Shown here one piece after another: positions 1-9,808 of a DNA stretch of 64,000 bases. Both the position numbers and the translations under genes were made by a program. The notes under the pieces were generated by a model. That model did not search any database. It was given only the letters and a program-made list of their open reading frames with translations, and was not told the DNA's origin. This stretch comes from Chrysophaeum taylorii (lineage: Eukaryota > Sar > Pelagophyceae > Pelagomonadales > Pelagomonadaceae), in NCBI GenBank assembly GCA_029834535.1, contig JAQMWT010000470.1, positions 39,915 through 103,914 of the forward strand. The letters run 5' to 3'. Each line of letters starts with the position of its first letter. Position 1 is the first letter of the stretch.

Positions 1-3
1 TGG

Positions 4-261
4 TCACAGGGCCATGCGCCTGCTCTCGACATCCTGTTTTCGTGAGAAGCTTTTGAGAAACTTGGGGTGGTCGATTACAACGAGTGTCGCCGGCAGAATA
101 GCGGCCGAGTTGTCCACGACGACGACGGCCTGGCCACCAACCTTGCATCCGGCGACTTGGAGTGGGTCTTTGAAGTCGAGATCCGGACGCATAGCAAGTT
201 CGCAGAGACGCACCTGCACGCCGGGCCACCTGTTAGTGGCATTTTTGACGGGTTTGAACAA
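4..261 (-). other. Unrecognised short ORF at window edge
   Basis: An 85-codon frame with an ATG at 261 runs toward the window start. It holds a hydrophobic stretch (VGGQAVVVVDNSAAIL) but no domain I recognise. Opposite-strand frames of similar length exist, so coding status is uncertain. It may be a remnant of a mobile element, since repeat sequence follows at 330-505. Confidence 0.15.
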
Positions 262-329
262 CTAAACTATATTTACAAAGCTCCCTATGCCAGGCTATGG
301 GCCAGCACAGTGCGTGGGTTGTAGGCTGA

Positions 330-505
330 TCCCAGCGCCGTAGCGAGCAGGATCAGAATCACTGGGAAAGAGACGTGGGGTGCCGCAAGGAGCGTCGGGG
401 AGATTTGACGCCTGTCGCCGTTCGACGCGGAGACCGCGATTTGAATGACAACCATCTCGTCGTTAACGTTTCCTTCTGCGTCCCTCGGCCGCCATGAATG
501 GGACA
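330..505 (-). repeat. Diverged copy of the repeat at 59410-59585
   Basis: About 110-170 bp resemble 59410-59585 in the same orientation, most clearly around 'gagaccgcgat' and the segment after it. On the minus strand both copies read a similar peptide (DE.VV..IAVS.S.GD), so this may be the degraded end of a transposon-encoded protein. At 59357 the same segment is joined to a (CTAA)n double-hairpin repeat; here that part is too diverged to recognise. Confidence 0.5.
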
Positions 506-563
506 CCTACGGTACCTGGGGCAGGTAGAGGAATTTTACTCCCAAGGCGCAAGACGCGATTAG

Positions 564-1715
564 TTATAGGGAGCAGCCATGAAGATATGAAGGGCTGCCG
601 ACGTTGGCTCGGTGGATCTCGAAGTTCGGGGAGCTTGCGGGGCCAAAGTCCATGGTGGACGTCAGAAACTGGTCGAGATGGTTTGTGGTCCAGAAGAGAT
701 CCGTGTCGTTAAAGGCAAAAGTGTCTGCCCACCATTGGCGGCGGGCCAGGACATTGTTGGAATCGTCGTAGATGGGAAAATTATCGCGGCGCGAGATCCC
801 AAAGTCAAAAAAGTAGACGGTATCGTCGGGGTCGGTGATACCCCCGGTGAAGAGGCGACCATTGGCAGCGAAGGTCATGCCGTCCGCGGGCGAGGTCTTG
901 CGGGCAGCGATCGAAACGGAAGCGGCGGCGGTATCGACGTCGAAGGAAAAGAGCGCGGCGCGCGGGACTTTGAACAAGGTAAGACCCTGGAGGGCGCAGT
1001 AGTAGACGTGGTCGTCGCAGGGATTGTAGGCGATGCCATCCGTGGGCGTCGTGAACGTCTGGTTGCCGTAGTCCACGCCGCCGATGACGAAGGTGACGTC
1101 CGCCTCGGCGGAGGTCGATTTGTCGACGAAACGGAAGGTTGTACGAGCAGCGAGGTCGAGGACGACTAGCGCGCCGTCGCCGCCCGCGTCGGATATGACC
1201 GCCGTCTCGTTTCCCGTTAGGGCGATGTCGTTGAGGAACGACGAGTTGTACGGCACGACGCTGTCGGGGAACTCGAAGATGTCGACGACCGAGTCAGTGG
1301 AGAGGTCGAAGAGTACCAGGCGCGCGGGGCCGTTGACCGTGGGCACCGAATCGTCGTGAAAATATTTGCGTCCCACGTCCACGATCCACATTCGACCTTC
1401 GAGGTCAATCTCCATCGACTGCACGTACGACACGTTCACCGGCAAAGGCCGCAGCGCGCCGTCGACAACCTGATTCAACGTCGACGGCACGCCCGTCATC
1501 CACCGCGGGACCGTCACAAACACCCGATCTCGCCACACTTTGATCCCCGTCACCGCGTTGTGCGACGGAGTAAACACCCCGCTCGCCACCGCCGCCGCCC
1601 GCGTCGTATTCAAGGCCTCCCAGTCGTAATCGACCACCCTCCATGACTCAATAGTCCACGCGCGATGAGGCGCCGCCTGGGCGAAATGCGCAAGCGCAAG
1701 GCAATGCAGCCACAT
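564..1715 (-). CDS. Major royal jelly protein / yellow-like secreted protein
   Basis: Single-exon ORF of 383 aa. Residues 1-15 (MWLHCLALAHFAQAA) form a signal peptide, so the product is probably secreted or enters the endomembrane system. The rest fits the MRJP/yellow beta-propeller family: an early W-x-x-V-D-Y-x-W block, then a G-I-K-V-W-R-D-R-V-F-V-T-V-P-R-W segment followed by GVPSTLN, the family's best-known signature, and later repeated blade-like motifs with DG and GN turns. The length matches family members (roughly 380-450 aa). The start at 1715 is chosen because it gives the signal peptide directly. The molecular function in microbes is unknown; insect members act in pigmentation or bind small amines. 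The 3' end lies next to the repeat at 330-505. Confidence 0.88.
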   Translation of the reverse strand: MWLHCLALAHFAQAAPHRAWTIESWRVVDYDWEALNTTRAAAVASGVFTPSHNAVTGIKVWRDRVFVTVPRWMTGVPSTLNQVVDGALRPLPVNVSYVQSMEIDLEGRMWIVDVGRKYFHDDSVPTVNGPARLVLFDLSTDSVVDIFEFPDSVVPYNSSFLNDIALTGNETAVISDAGGDGALVVLDLAARTTFRFVDKSTSAEADVTFVIGGVDYGNQTFTTPTDGIAYNPCDDHVYYCALQGLTLFKVPRAALFSFDVDTAAASVSIAARKTSPADGMTFAANGRLFTGGITDPDDTVYFFDFGISRRDNFPIYDDSNNVLARRQWWADTFAFNDTDLFWTTNHLDQFLTSTMDFGPASSPNFEIHRANVGSPSYLHGCSL

Positions 1716-2124
1716 CGACCCAATCAGATTCTTCTCGTGTGCTAGCCCCTAATCCTTTGGTTGAAAGACTAACCTGCCTTGCGGGACCGCCTCGCCCGTG
1801 CTGGGGTTTGTAGTTGGTAATTTCGCGGAGGGTAGTGACAACCTACATGGCCTTCTCCACCGGGCTACCCGTCAAATTGGCATCAACACTGGCCTCGAGG
1901 AGGGTGCTCCTTCCCTCGCGGCAGCCACGTCGGCTCAGAAAACGCGCCTATATATATATATTATCCATCACGGTGCACCGTGAGCGTGACCGTCTCCTTT
2001 TAGCGGGCCTCCAGTATGTCGAAGACGGTGCAGCCACCGCCCACCTCCTGACTCCTACCCTTGTTCCGTCCGTTGAGAACGCGATCTCCTCCTAACCCTT
2101 CTTCTTCCCCTTTTACACAATCCC
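1716..2124. other. Intergenic stretch, no gene seen
   Basis: Upstream of the MRJP gene. It contains a short (TA)n run at about 1949-1962 that could serve as a TATA-like element or be simple sequence. I see no convincing coding frame; the minus-strand ORF spanning 2000-2491 overlaps the next repeat and has no recognisable domain. Confidence 0.4.
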
Positions 2125-2350
2125 AATAGTCCTCTGATCTGTGCTCATGCTTATCATCATGGTCTAGCGCGTCCCGTAGGTACGTAGGATTACATGTTAA
2201 CCTAGGTGTTGTCCTATGTGTCGTCTGTCGTGTGCTGAGGCTAGGGGAATTAGCCTGTTCCCTGGACTTAACCTGCCAGACTCTCACGGTGAGACGCGAT
2301 GGTTCTTCTGTGACTTTATACACTGCATCGCGGAATACTCTGCAGATTAT
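2125..2350 (+). repeat. Dispersed repeat, copy 1 (possible LTR fragment)
   Basis: About 220 bp match 19053-19275 in the same orientation with moderate divergence; shared blocks include 'gtcccgtaggtacgtag', 'gtgctgaggctaggggaatta' and 'aacctgccagactc'. It lies about 500 bp upstream of the gag start of retrotransposon A, so it could be part of that element's 5' LTR or leader. The second copy lies outside B. Confidence 0.65.
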
Positions 2351-2857
2351 GGGCCCAGCGGGTCCGGAAGAATCATGTGTTGCATGCACGTAACTGTTGG
2401 GTATTGGACTGTTACCGCGCCAGTCTAGCCTCGACGTGCAACACGCTAGTTTGTATATGCTTAATATGGGTTGTACATAGCTACACCGCACACGTTAAGG
2501 CTGCTTAACTTTGTGTGCTTGTTTATATGTCATCGTGTTGTCGTGAGAATGTTGGCGTGCGTGTATTCTGTTAGACTGTTGGTTGCACGCGCGCATATTT
2601 TGGGTATGTCCACTTCGACACTCCACGATGATGCACTAACAGCCCTTTCATTAGAAGAGCAAAAAATACCCACAACTGCCTGTCAGTGCTGACCTTCACA
2701 CTGACTGGAATCGCAGTTTGTACAGTTGCCATATATGCATCTTCCGTCGTGTAACCGATGAGTGTACATAGACTTCCGATAGACAGAGCCCCCTAGAATG
2801 TCTAGAGGTCGTCAACTCTGCTCTGGCAGAACCCACAGGTTCACGTCACTGTTCTCA
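2351..2857. other. Leader region upstream of retrotransposon A
   Basis: AT-richer, with several stops in all frames and no gene seen. By position it would be the 5' LTR/leader of element A, but I could not define LTR ends or a primer-binding site. Confidence 0.35.
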
Positions 2858-4644
2858 TGGCAGAACGAGCAGCAAGAGTCGCACCCAAAACAGTCACGGG
2901 TGCTGATATTCTCAAGCTTGAGGCACCCATCGTTGAATTTCATGAGGGGAATCGCAGATGTTAAGATCCCATCGTGCCGACGCCCTCTTCGAGTACGACT
3001 CGTATGAAGCCTACACAAGGTCCTGCGCTGACCATGAAGTCCTGCTCAATAGGATTCTTGGCCGGGTCTTCCTGGACTGGCAAAACGCCAGAGTGGCAGA
3101 ACTTAATCTCGGTTCAGTTGAAGATTTGCCTCCTGAATACCAGGTCTGGTATTTCACTGCTGAAGCGCTCCCACGTCTTCCTGATCCTGAAGTAGCACAG
3201 TTGGCCACTGTCTGCTATGAGAATGAAGTACGTACGGTTCGCCCAGAAATTAACGATCGCTTTAAGGAGGGTGAACGCAACCTTAACCTCACCCATCCTC
3301 GCGAACTTGCCTTGATGGCAGAATCAATGCGCGAGTGTCCATGTTTGCTTTAACACATGCCGACTGGCATACTTACCAAAATACGTATGCAACTTTCCTG
3401 TATACTTATTTCAATCACGAGAGTATTAACAAACCTACTCTCGCGGCCTGGCAAGCCACAACAAACGTGAATAACAAACACCATCTACCTAACGAAACGC
3501 GCGCTATCAAGCTTATAGCATTTGACTTCTATGAAACTTTTGCCTCTAACGATGTCGCGTACCTAAAACAGCAATTTAACGCTGTCGTTTACAATCCTAA
3601 CTGGCATGTACATGTCTTTATTGAATGTGTGCAGTCTTTCAGTCACCTTTCGTACCAACTCAACCAAGAAGAAACTAATCTCCACTTCTATGAAGCTACT
3701 CTTTGCAGGAAGGTGCACGATGAGGTATATAGACACTTCGCCAACTGCACCAGCAATAACAGATACGACAGAGGTTGGGTCGAATGGTGCGCTATCTACG
3801 AGACACGCACATCACCAAGAGCTCAACCTGTAGCTGACAGATTTTGCCACCCGCCTAACTCATCCCATGTCTTAGAATTCGCGCTCGATCTCTACAATTC
3901 CGTCTCCAATAACGCTGAAGACAAAAGCCGCATTGAAGCTCCTGTCTCCTGGATTCCTTATGTTGAGGTTTGTCAACACATCAAAAACCAAAGGCCCTAC
4001 TAACTCAGCTGCTGGATACCACTGACTCTGAGCTTGACCATGCTGCCCATGTGTTCGCTTCACTTACTGCCGCAGCCTCTGGACCTTCTAAACCTCGGTT
4101 CAATGCCAGACGCCTCCGAAACACTAAGGACGCCAGTCAACCCTTCTCTCGCAATGATCTGAGTTACTATCGCACTGGTGATTCGTATGTTACCAAACCA
4201 CGTGGTTCTGGTCAATCCAACGATCGACCTGTGTACGCACGAACCTTCGATCGCTCTGCTCGATCTGACATGAAACTGCTCGATCGCACGAAGCATACTA
4301 TGCATGCCCTTAAGGATCAATGCAGGAAACTCTCTCAGCATACTTTGCAGAACGCGACCACGGCGCAACTGCAAGAAAAAATTAATAAGCTGTTTGAGAC
4401 GTTACTACATTCTGCTGCCATGATCTTGACTACCGCTTCGGACGATAACACTGAAGTTCTTCGCATTAACGATCAGCTTCGGTATGCCGAAGACATTATA
4501 CGTGATGTCCACACACATCTGCTTTCGACCGAAACGTCGTTAAACTATGGGCCAGAACAACCTACTGCTTCTGAGCCACTTCTACTAAGTCTGCTGGCTT
4601 TGAAGGTCCCACTAACGCCACTTCTGCTCCAACTGAGTCGGTAA
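2858..4644 (+). pseudogene. gag: gag-like region of retrotransposon A
   Basis: The likely start is the ATG at 2858 (MAERAARVAPKTVTGADIL...), which reads about 30 codons before a stop and continues in other frames at 2958, 3335 and 3970. The translated pieces are rich in charged and aromatic residues with long predicted helices, for example YDSYEAYTRSCADHEVLL, consistent with a capsid-type protein. I see no CCHC knuckle. Its end near 4530 carries the first TETSLNYG octapeptide, a possible processing site before the protease. At least three frameshifts break it. The gag call rests mostly on position before the protease-like region. Confidence 0.6.
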
Positions 4645-4979
4645 ACTTCACTGAAGCAGCCATTGCCCAGCTTTCTCCGGAGCAGCTAAATCAGCTTTTG
4701 TCTCATGTGACAGCAGCTATGTGCCGTCACAGCACTGCTCAAGCTGCGGTGCAGTCGAACAGCCCTTCTCCAACTCAAGCTACGAACACTGGACTTTCGC
4801 CATTCGATATTGAGAACGGCTTAGGTGCTGACAATGGGGAACCGACTCCCCCGGTAGCCCCTGTCTCCTTCACCGGAGTAATTGTCACATCAAAGCTCAT
4901 GAGTCAATCTAGTTTGTTTGCAGCGAGCATTCCTTCTACCAGTGTCCATAGCGAGAATGCCTTTTTAACCAAGTATATG

Positions 4980-5363
4980 AGGGAGCTTAACCTCAAACTT
5001 CACTATGAATTCCTCGACCTAGACAGGTGCGCATCAATATCCTTGATGACAACATTTGATTTCGCGATTCCCAATCATGTTGTACCTATTGATCCTAAAA
5101 TCGCTCCCGTTGTCCAAACTGCTACAGGTCAACAACAGGACTCGCATATAATGCTAACCAAGAACATAGTCACGCCATTACCTGATCACCCTGGAATAGG
5201 CTATGTCAAAATTGACTACGCCTTTTTTTTACTACCAGTTAAAGCACGTCACCTCTTTATTCTCTCTGCCCCAGAGTGGAACAAGGCTAAACTGACAATT
5301 ACGCTTAATAGCAGCGATCAACCAAGTTTGTCACACCTCCTTGCACTAACCGCAATCTTCTGA
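4980..5363 (+). pseudogene. Retropepsin-like region of retrotransposon A
   Basis: The frame that includes TTFDFAIPNHVVPIDPK and later GYVKIDYAFFLLPV and LSAPEWNKAKLTI aligns by eye with the protease region of element B (FNFVPESIRRIPE..., GYALYLVFLVVP, VIATSQLKAL). Just before it, an alternative frame reads ILDD, probably the remains of the D-S/G-G-A active site shifted by an indel. It lies between gag and the methyltransferase-like region, as in B. Confidence 0.5.
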
Positions 5364-5374
5364 AGAACACCGAA

Positions 5375-6112
5375 ACTTCCGACTTGGTCAGCCTACTGGA
5401 CGATGCCCTATTTGATAGCATGCTTATGTCATCAAGCTGCTCAAGCCCCTCGTTCTTCTAGCGGAAATGACTCCCCCGCATAAACAGGTGCACCGTGATC
5501 ATGTTTTCGTGGCCAATCTATCCATGCCACCCTTGATTCCACGGTTGACGTTGTCGACCGATATCCCGCGTATCTCTGCGGAGATTACCAATCGCGAGAG
5601 AGCTGGATCTGTGTAGCTCGCAGGAAAAACACAGGCGACAATGATATGCTTTCCTGGCCTAATCAACACCAAAGACGGCTTCTGGACATCGCTGATGATA
5701 TCACCGCTGTTCCTAAATCTCTCTGGCTATCAAAAGACCTTGCTAAGAACTGGATCAGACTATACCCTGATCCTCCTCTGGTGTCTTCACCTCAAACATT
5801 TCCACCATACTCCCGCGCAGGCTCTGTTCGGTTAAATATGAGTGAACTGGAAAACTTAAATCTCTTGTTCCTCAGGCTTCATTCCCGACAAGCACTCGAA
5901 CAAAGCACCCATAAACCGCATCATAAATGCACATACCACAATTTGGGTGTCATGCGGACCTCCAATAAACCACTACAGGGATCAGCTAATCCCGTTCGCC
6001 TCCAGGCATTTGTTACTCTCTACAATGTGTTCGCTAGGCTCTTGCCTAACTCACCTACTCCTGTGTCCTCATACGTCACGATTTTCGAAACTAACCAACC
6101 TGCACACAGGCT
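5375..6112 (+). pseudogene. DNA cytosine-5 methyltransferase-like remnant in A
   Basis: The assignment comes from comparison with element B. Around 5540-5620 one frame reads PAYLCGDYQSRESWICVARR, which parallels B's motif VIII-like segment (APAFGDVISKTRYLAVYARR). From 5646 the frame contains ITAVPKSLWLSKDLAKNW, AGSVRLNMSELENLN and FVTLYNVFARLL, matching B's TIPDDLWIANPALRG, ASKLSISENARICQ and YISHLLVFTLL in the same order. The catalytic PCQ segment is not preserved: the equivalent position (about 5430) reads FDSMLMSSSCSS. The region is decayed and then interrupted by a short repeat at 6107. Confidence 0.5.
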
Positions 6113-6195
6113 AACTAACTAACAAACTTCGGACCTCTCCCGGGCATGGGAGCCAGGCTGGTCCGGCAGGAGCCGGTCCAGGATCACAGAGCAAA
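6107..6195 (-). repeat. (CTAA)n double-hairpin repeat, copy R1
   Basis: Plus-strand (CTAA)n is followed by a conserved core of about 75 bp containing two small hairpins: CTCCC/GGGAG around 6138-6153 and a CCGGC-AGGA-GCCGG stem-loop. Three other copies lie at 58806, 59222 and 59357. On the minus strand the unit ends in a (TTAG)n tail, as SINE 3' ends do. This copy is inserted in retrotransposon A, between its methyltransferase-like region and the next domain. Confidence 0.75.
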
Positions 6196-6199
6196 ACAG

Positions 6200-7160
6200 G
6201 TTATTCCTTACAAACTCATCATCCAACTACAACATCCATTTTGTCTCTGGTGGTAAACACTCTGAAGGTAACCTCCTAGTTGAGAACAAGGCCAATAAAT
6301 ACACGGCCTCTATTGATCCATTTGGATCCACGTACACGCTCACAGCCTCCGACAATCCAGCCGACAAGTCTATTCGTTTGTTCCAAGGCAACCTTCGGCT
6401 TGTTCAGGCCTTTCCCCAGGTCGACACTGCTCGCGGCAACCTTCTTGCCATTCGAAATCTTCTCACTCAATGTGACGTTGTTATGCCGCACCGTGTCGCC
6501 TACTATTCAACCCACAACCAATTTTCTTCTAAGGACAAGCATTTTGACCTAGAAGACTATCACCTGTCTCATAGTCGCTATCTTGGCTATTTGCGGAACA
6601 GTGATCGCAAGCTTGGCTCTAAAATCCACTCAGCGCATCCCGCTTTGCCCACCATACGTGGATATGCCAACATCATCTTACTCGATCCACGAAATGGAAA
6701 GCTCCGATATCCAACGCGCCCTGAGCTCATCAGAACCAATAACCATACTCGTCCTCGAGAATCTTTCTTGCTTTCCCTCAAGAGTGATCTTTGTTGCGAT
6801 CTTCTCAGCAATGCCCTGCCGGCTGGTACCTACCATACTCTTTATACACATCTCTGTCGTATAGTTTTCGACATGAAGCCCCTTATGTTGGAACCTAACT
6901 TTCGACATGATACTGCAATTCTGAAGAAGACATATATGTCTACCTTTCTCACTCGCGAACTGTCTCCCTTCAGTCACAGTCCTGATACCATTCTCAAGCA
7001 GGCGCATTCGTGAGCCATATCTCTAACCGAAGCTGGACCGAAATGTCGCTAAACTACCGCTCCTCAGGAAATGTACCTGAAGATGCACTTGCTTCGGCAG
7101 TCTCAGATGAAATGAGCATTTTGACGCGGACTCCACCGATGACGGAGATGTACCCTCCTT
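6200..7160 (+). pseudogene. Conserved post-methyltransferase domain (unknown) in A
   Basis: The frame open at 6378-7013 and its extensions encode about 300 aa of unknown function. Pieces align by eye with the matching region of B (12720-13777): GYANIILLDPRNGKLRYP with PGFAAIDSRGRITLDDP, and DLLSNALPAGTYHTLYTHLC with KALANAVPHHVLQAKYNAV, in the same order. I do not recognise the fold. The end carries the second octapeptide copy (TEMSLNYR, 7038-7061), followed by a short acidic linker and the integrase. Confidence 0.5.
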
Positions 7161-8340
7161 AGATCCACGTACTGAGCTTAAATTCAGCGTACGTTGGAAG
7201 AAGCACATACCCGTAATATCGATTCCTCGCAAGTCTCTACCGCATGGCACAGTGGAGCATCAAAATGCTAAAGAACGGGCCAATCGTTTCCATCAGACGC
7301 ATCATTGCCCTGACGACGTTGCAGCAAATGCCCCGGACGTATTTACACGTCCTGTTTTCACTGCCTCTGACATCCCATACAGGGATATCTGCATCGATTG
7401 CATCTGTCATAACAAACGTCACCGCCATGACCATCATAACCAAACCAAGCCCAATTTCGAGCAAACTCACCAACCAGGTGAAGTCTGGGCATGTGATGGA
7501 GGCTATGCCACTATTCCCTCTGAATGGAGTGGCTTCACTCATATCATCCTGTTCATCTCTCATACTTAGTCGCGCGGCTAGTTCCGCTGTCAAGAGTCAA
7601 GATAAACCAATGCCCATTACCTTCGCAGACTGCCTCGCCTTCAGCTTCACTGATTTCCAAAATGGTCTCCCTGTAATCGAGACCTTCCGTGTCCCAGTCA
7701 CTCAATTTCTTACATCCTTTACGCACGTGGACCTGCACGATGCCGTGGGTTCTATCTATGCTCCCGATGATCCTTTATCGTTCTTAGAGTTGTCCGCTTT
7801 ACTGTCCATGCGTGCTCCAATTGTGGCTTCCCTCGCTCTCTACCCCAGCAATTAAGGCTACCGTTTGCTCACGTGGATCAAAGAAAGAGAATGTACTAGT
7901 CAATCACTACTATTCAACCTGCTTCATCGATGGTGTCCCGAAACACTTAAGCACGGACATCTATCGGAAGAAGATATCTTCCGTACCACCGACTGCAGTC
8001 ACTGACCATTTGTCTAGCCAAGAGTATCTGGACAAAAGCTATTTGCCTGCGTCTGTGGTCGCTGCTCTCATCTGCTGTGCGTGCATAAATACCGATCACG
8101 CTAAGGGCAGTGTACTAATCATGGCGCGCAACTACACGTTATATCACCCACCGTGCGTAATATGGCCTGCTGGTCATCTTCGTGCAACAATTATCAGAAC
8201 GTATTACGTTCCCACAGACCTCAAGACTCTAATACTAAAACATATCTCGCCGCAATCCGATCTGCCCACGGATATCATACTGCATCACCAACGTCGAGTG
8301 ACTCAAACCAATCTACTCTGGCCCTTAACCTTAACCTAAC
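7160..8340 (+). pseudogene. Integrase remnant of retrotransposon A
   Basis: The frame through 7252-7569 contains an HHCC-type zinc-binding domain (RFHQTHH followed by CIDC) and then GEVWACDGG with THIILFISHT, the typical start of the rve catalytic core with its first Asp. After a stop near 7567 the core continues only as short shifted frames; I cannot identify the second Asp or the Glu. A C-terminal piece (NMACWSSSCNNYQNVL) reads to 8344. Known role of the family: insertion of element cDNA into the genome. This copy is inactive. Confidence 0.7.
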
Positions 8341-8573
8341 TTGATGCATTAAGAGCACCTATCCATACTGGTAACAATTGCTCGTGCCCATCTTACCCGC
8401 TACTCGCTGATTAAAGCTTCGCTATATCCGACAGTACTTGAAATCCTTGCGCAGGCCCTTATTCGTCACATCATAACCTATACTTCCATGCCTAGTGACG
8501 AACGGCCTCCGTCTATCATCGACGAAACGAGATCCTCTCATTTCTCAGATGATGATGCTCGTGATTTCTCAAG

Positions 8574-9465
8574 TTGTTGTCCAGCAAGTTTCCTCAGCTC
8601 TACGCTGAGATTACTGATGTGACCGAAATGTCGTTAAACTATCGGGACCAATCAACAGGTGGCTCATCCGCTGTTGTATCCCAACCCCCGTGTTCTCCTC
8701 CAACCACATCATTTACCCCACAAGCTTACTTTGATGCACGAACCGCTAAAGTCAGTGCACTCAAATGCACTCACTCAACGAATCGATGTGCTTCAGGCCC
8801 TGACCGAAAGGCAAGCCCAGAAGATCAAACAATTATCCCCAGACAACAACAAGGGATCAATTCCAGACGCCCAACTCCTTCAACTTCGGCATTATCATAT
8901 GCTCCCCTTCGGCTTCCCTCTCTGCAACCAGATGCTACTGAACTTCTACATGATCCCTTTGTCTCGTCCCTTTTCCGAGGTTCGACTAGATGACTTGCAG
9001 CTAGGCGACCTCATGTCCCAAGTTCTGGATCGCCTTCTAGCCCTTACTTACCGCTTGGTTCCCGACATTGCTCATCTCAGTATAACAACTCCTCTTCAAC
9101 ACTGGAAAATGATCCTCCGAGTGATGGCGACGACGTCCAACCCATCAACGAGTCCGATTAAATTATGTTGGACCAGCTTGAAGCTAAGCCTTCCTCGGCG
9201 ATATCTCCTATGTCCACACTTCTACCGAAATCTTTCCCTTCAGGTGCACTTGTCAATAATTTCAGAGGTGTAACATCTTTGACTCAACCTTCCAAGTCCC
9301 CGCGACAAGCTGCCTACTCCAACTCTCCATCCTAAGCCACACACACATCACCACCATTCTCCTTCCGCTGCTTTCTCTTGAGCCATTAGAGAACAGTAAT
9401 TTCAACTGTGTTACCCTTCAGCAGAGCGATGGGCAGTGGTAGTCTGCCCTCGAATCTGTCTTTAA
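8574..9465 (+). pseudogene. Linker and truncated RT start of retrotransposon A
   Basis: The third octapeptide (TEMSLNYR, 8622-8645) opens a Ser/Pro/Thr-rich linker typical of the region between copia integrase and reverse transcriptase. At 9380-9465 a frame reads EPLENSNFNCVTLQQS..W.SALESVFKC, similar to the conserved copia RT entry (W..A...E...L). The homology stops at about 9466, so the RT palm and RNase H are absent. Confidence 0.5.
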
Positions 9466-9570
9466 ATGTCGACTGCTAAGAGGGGTGTGTGTGTGGGGAG
9501 CATGAAGGATGTGGGTGGGTTTGTGGGGTATGAGGGATGTGCCTGACGGGCGGAGATAAGTCTCCTAAAA
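9466..9570 (+). repeat. Dispersed G-rich repeat, copy D1
   Basis: Sequence from 'ttaaatgtcgactgctaagagg' through a GT-rich tract and 'agcatgaaggatgtgggtgg' recurs as a 59-bp insert at 10334-10392 (opposite strand) and, more diverged, at about 63895-64000 (opposite strand). D1 and the window-end copy also share the next about 45 bp (to 'gacgggcggag'). It starts exactly where retrotransposon A is cut off. Confidence 0.8.
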
Positions 9571-9808
9571 CGAGGACAGCCGGTGTGAATAACACAGCGT
9601 TTTCTGAAATCAAAAGGTGCTAAAGTTAAGGGAACCAACCCTAGAATAGGGGGTACTAACTCTAATTCAAATTTTCTATCTCTACGCCCCTCACAGATTG
9701 AACTCGGTGAGCGAAATCTGGATCAAACTAAGCAGGAAGCGTCTTACCATCGACAAGAACATAGAGAGTGTTCTGGACAGAGTCGTACGGTGGAAGAGTA
9801 GTAACTAA
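9571..9808 (-). other. 3' non-coding region of retrotransposon B
   Basis: AT-rich sequence between the RNase H stop and the dispersed repeat D1. It may contain the 3' LTR, but no matching 5' copy is present in the window, so ends cannot be set. A (CTAA)3 run at 9806-9817 lies at the stop codon without the double-hairpin core. Confidence 0.4.

Larger units (their letters stand above)
2858..9465 (+). mobile_element. Retrotransposon A: decayed copia-type element with methyltransferase-like region
   Basis: A run of about twelve broken plus-strand frames, more AT-rich than the host genes, reads in order as gag-like, retropepsin-like, C5-methyltransferase-like, a domain of unknown function, integrase (HHCC finger and first catalytic Asp) and the very start of copia reverse transcriptase. 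It ends abruptly near 9465, where a dispersed short repeat begins; the rest of RT and RNase H is missing. Three copies of an octapeptide, TE(M/T)SLNY(R/G), sit at 4528-4551, 7038-7061 and 8622-8645, between the main modules. Many frameshifts and stops show that the copy is dead. Confidence 0.8.
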
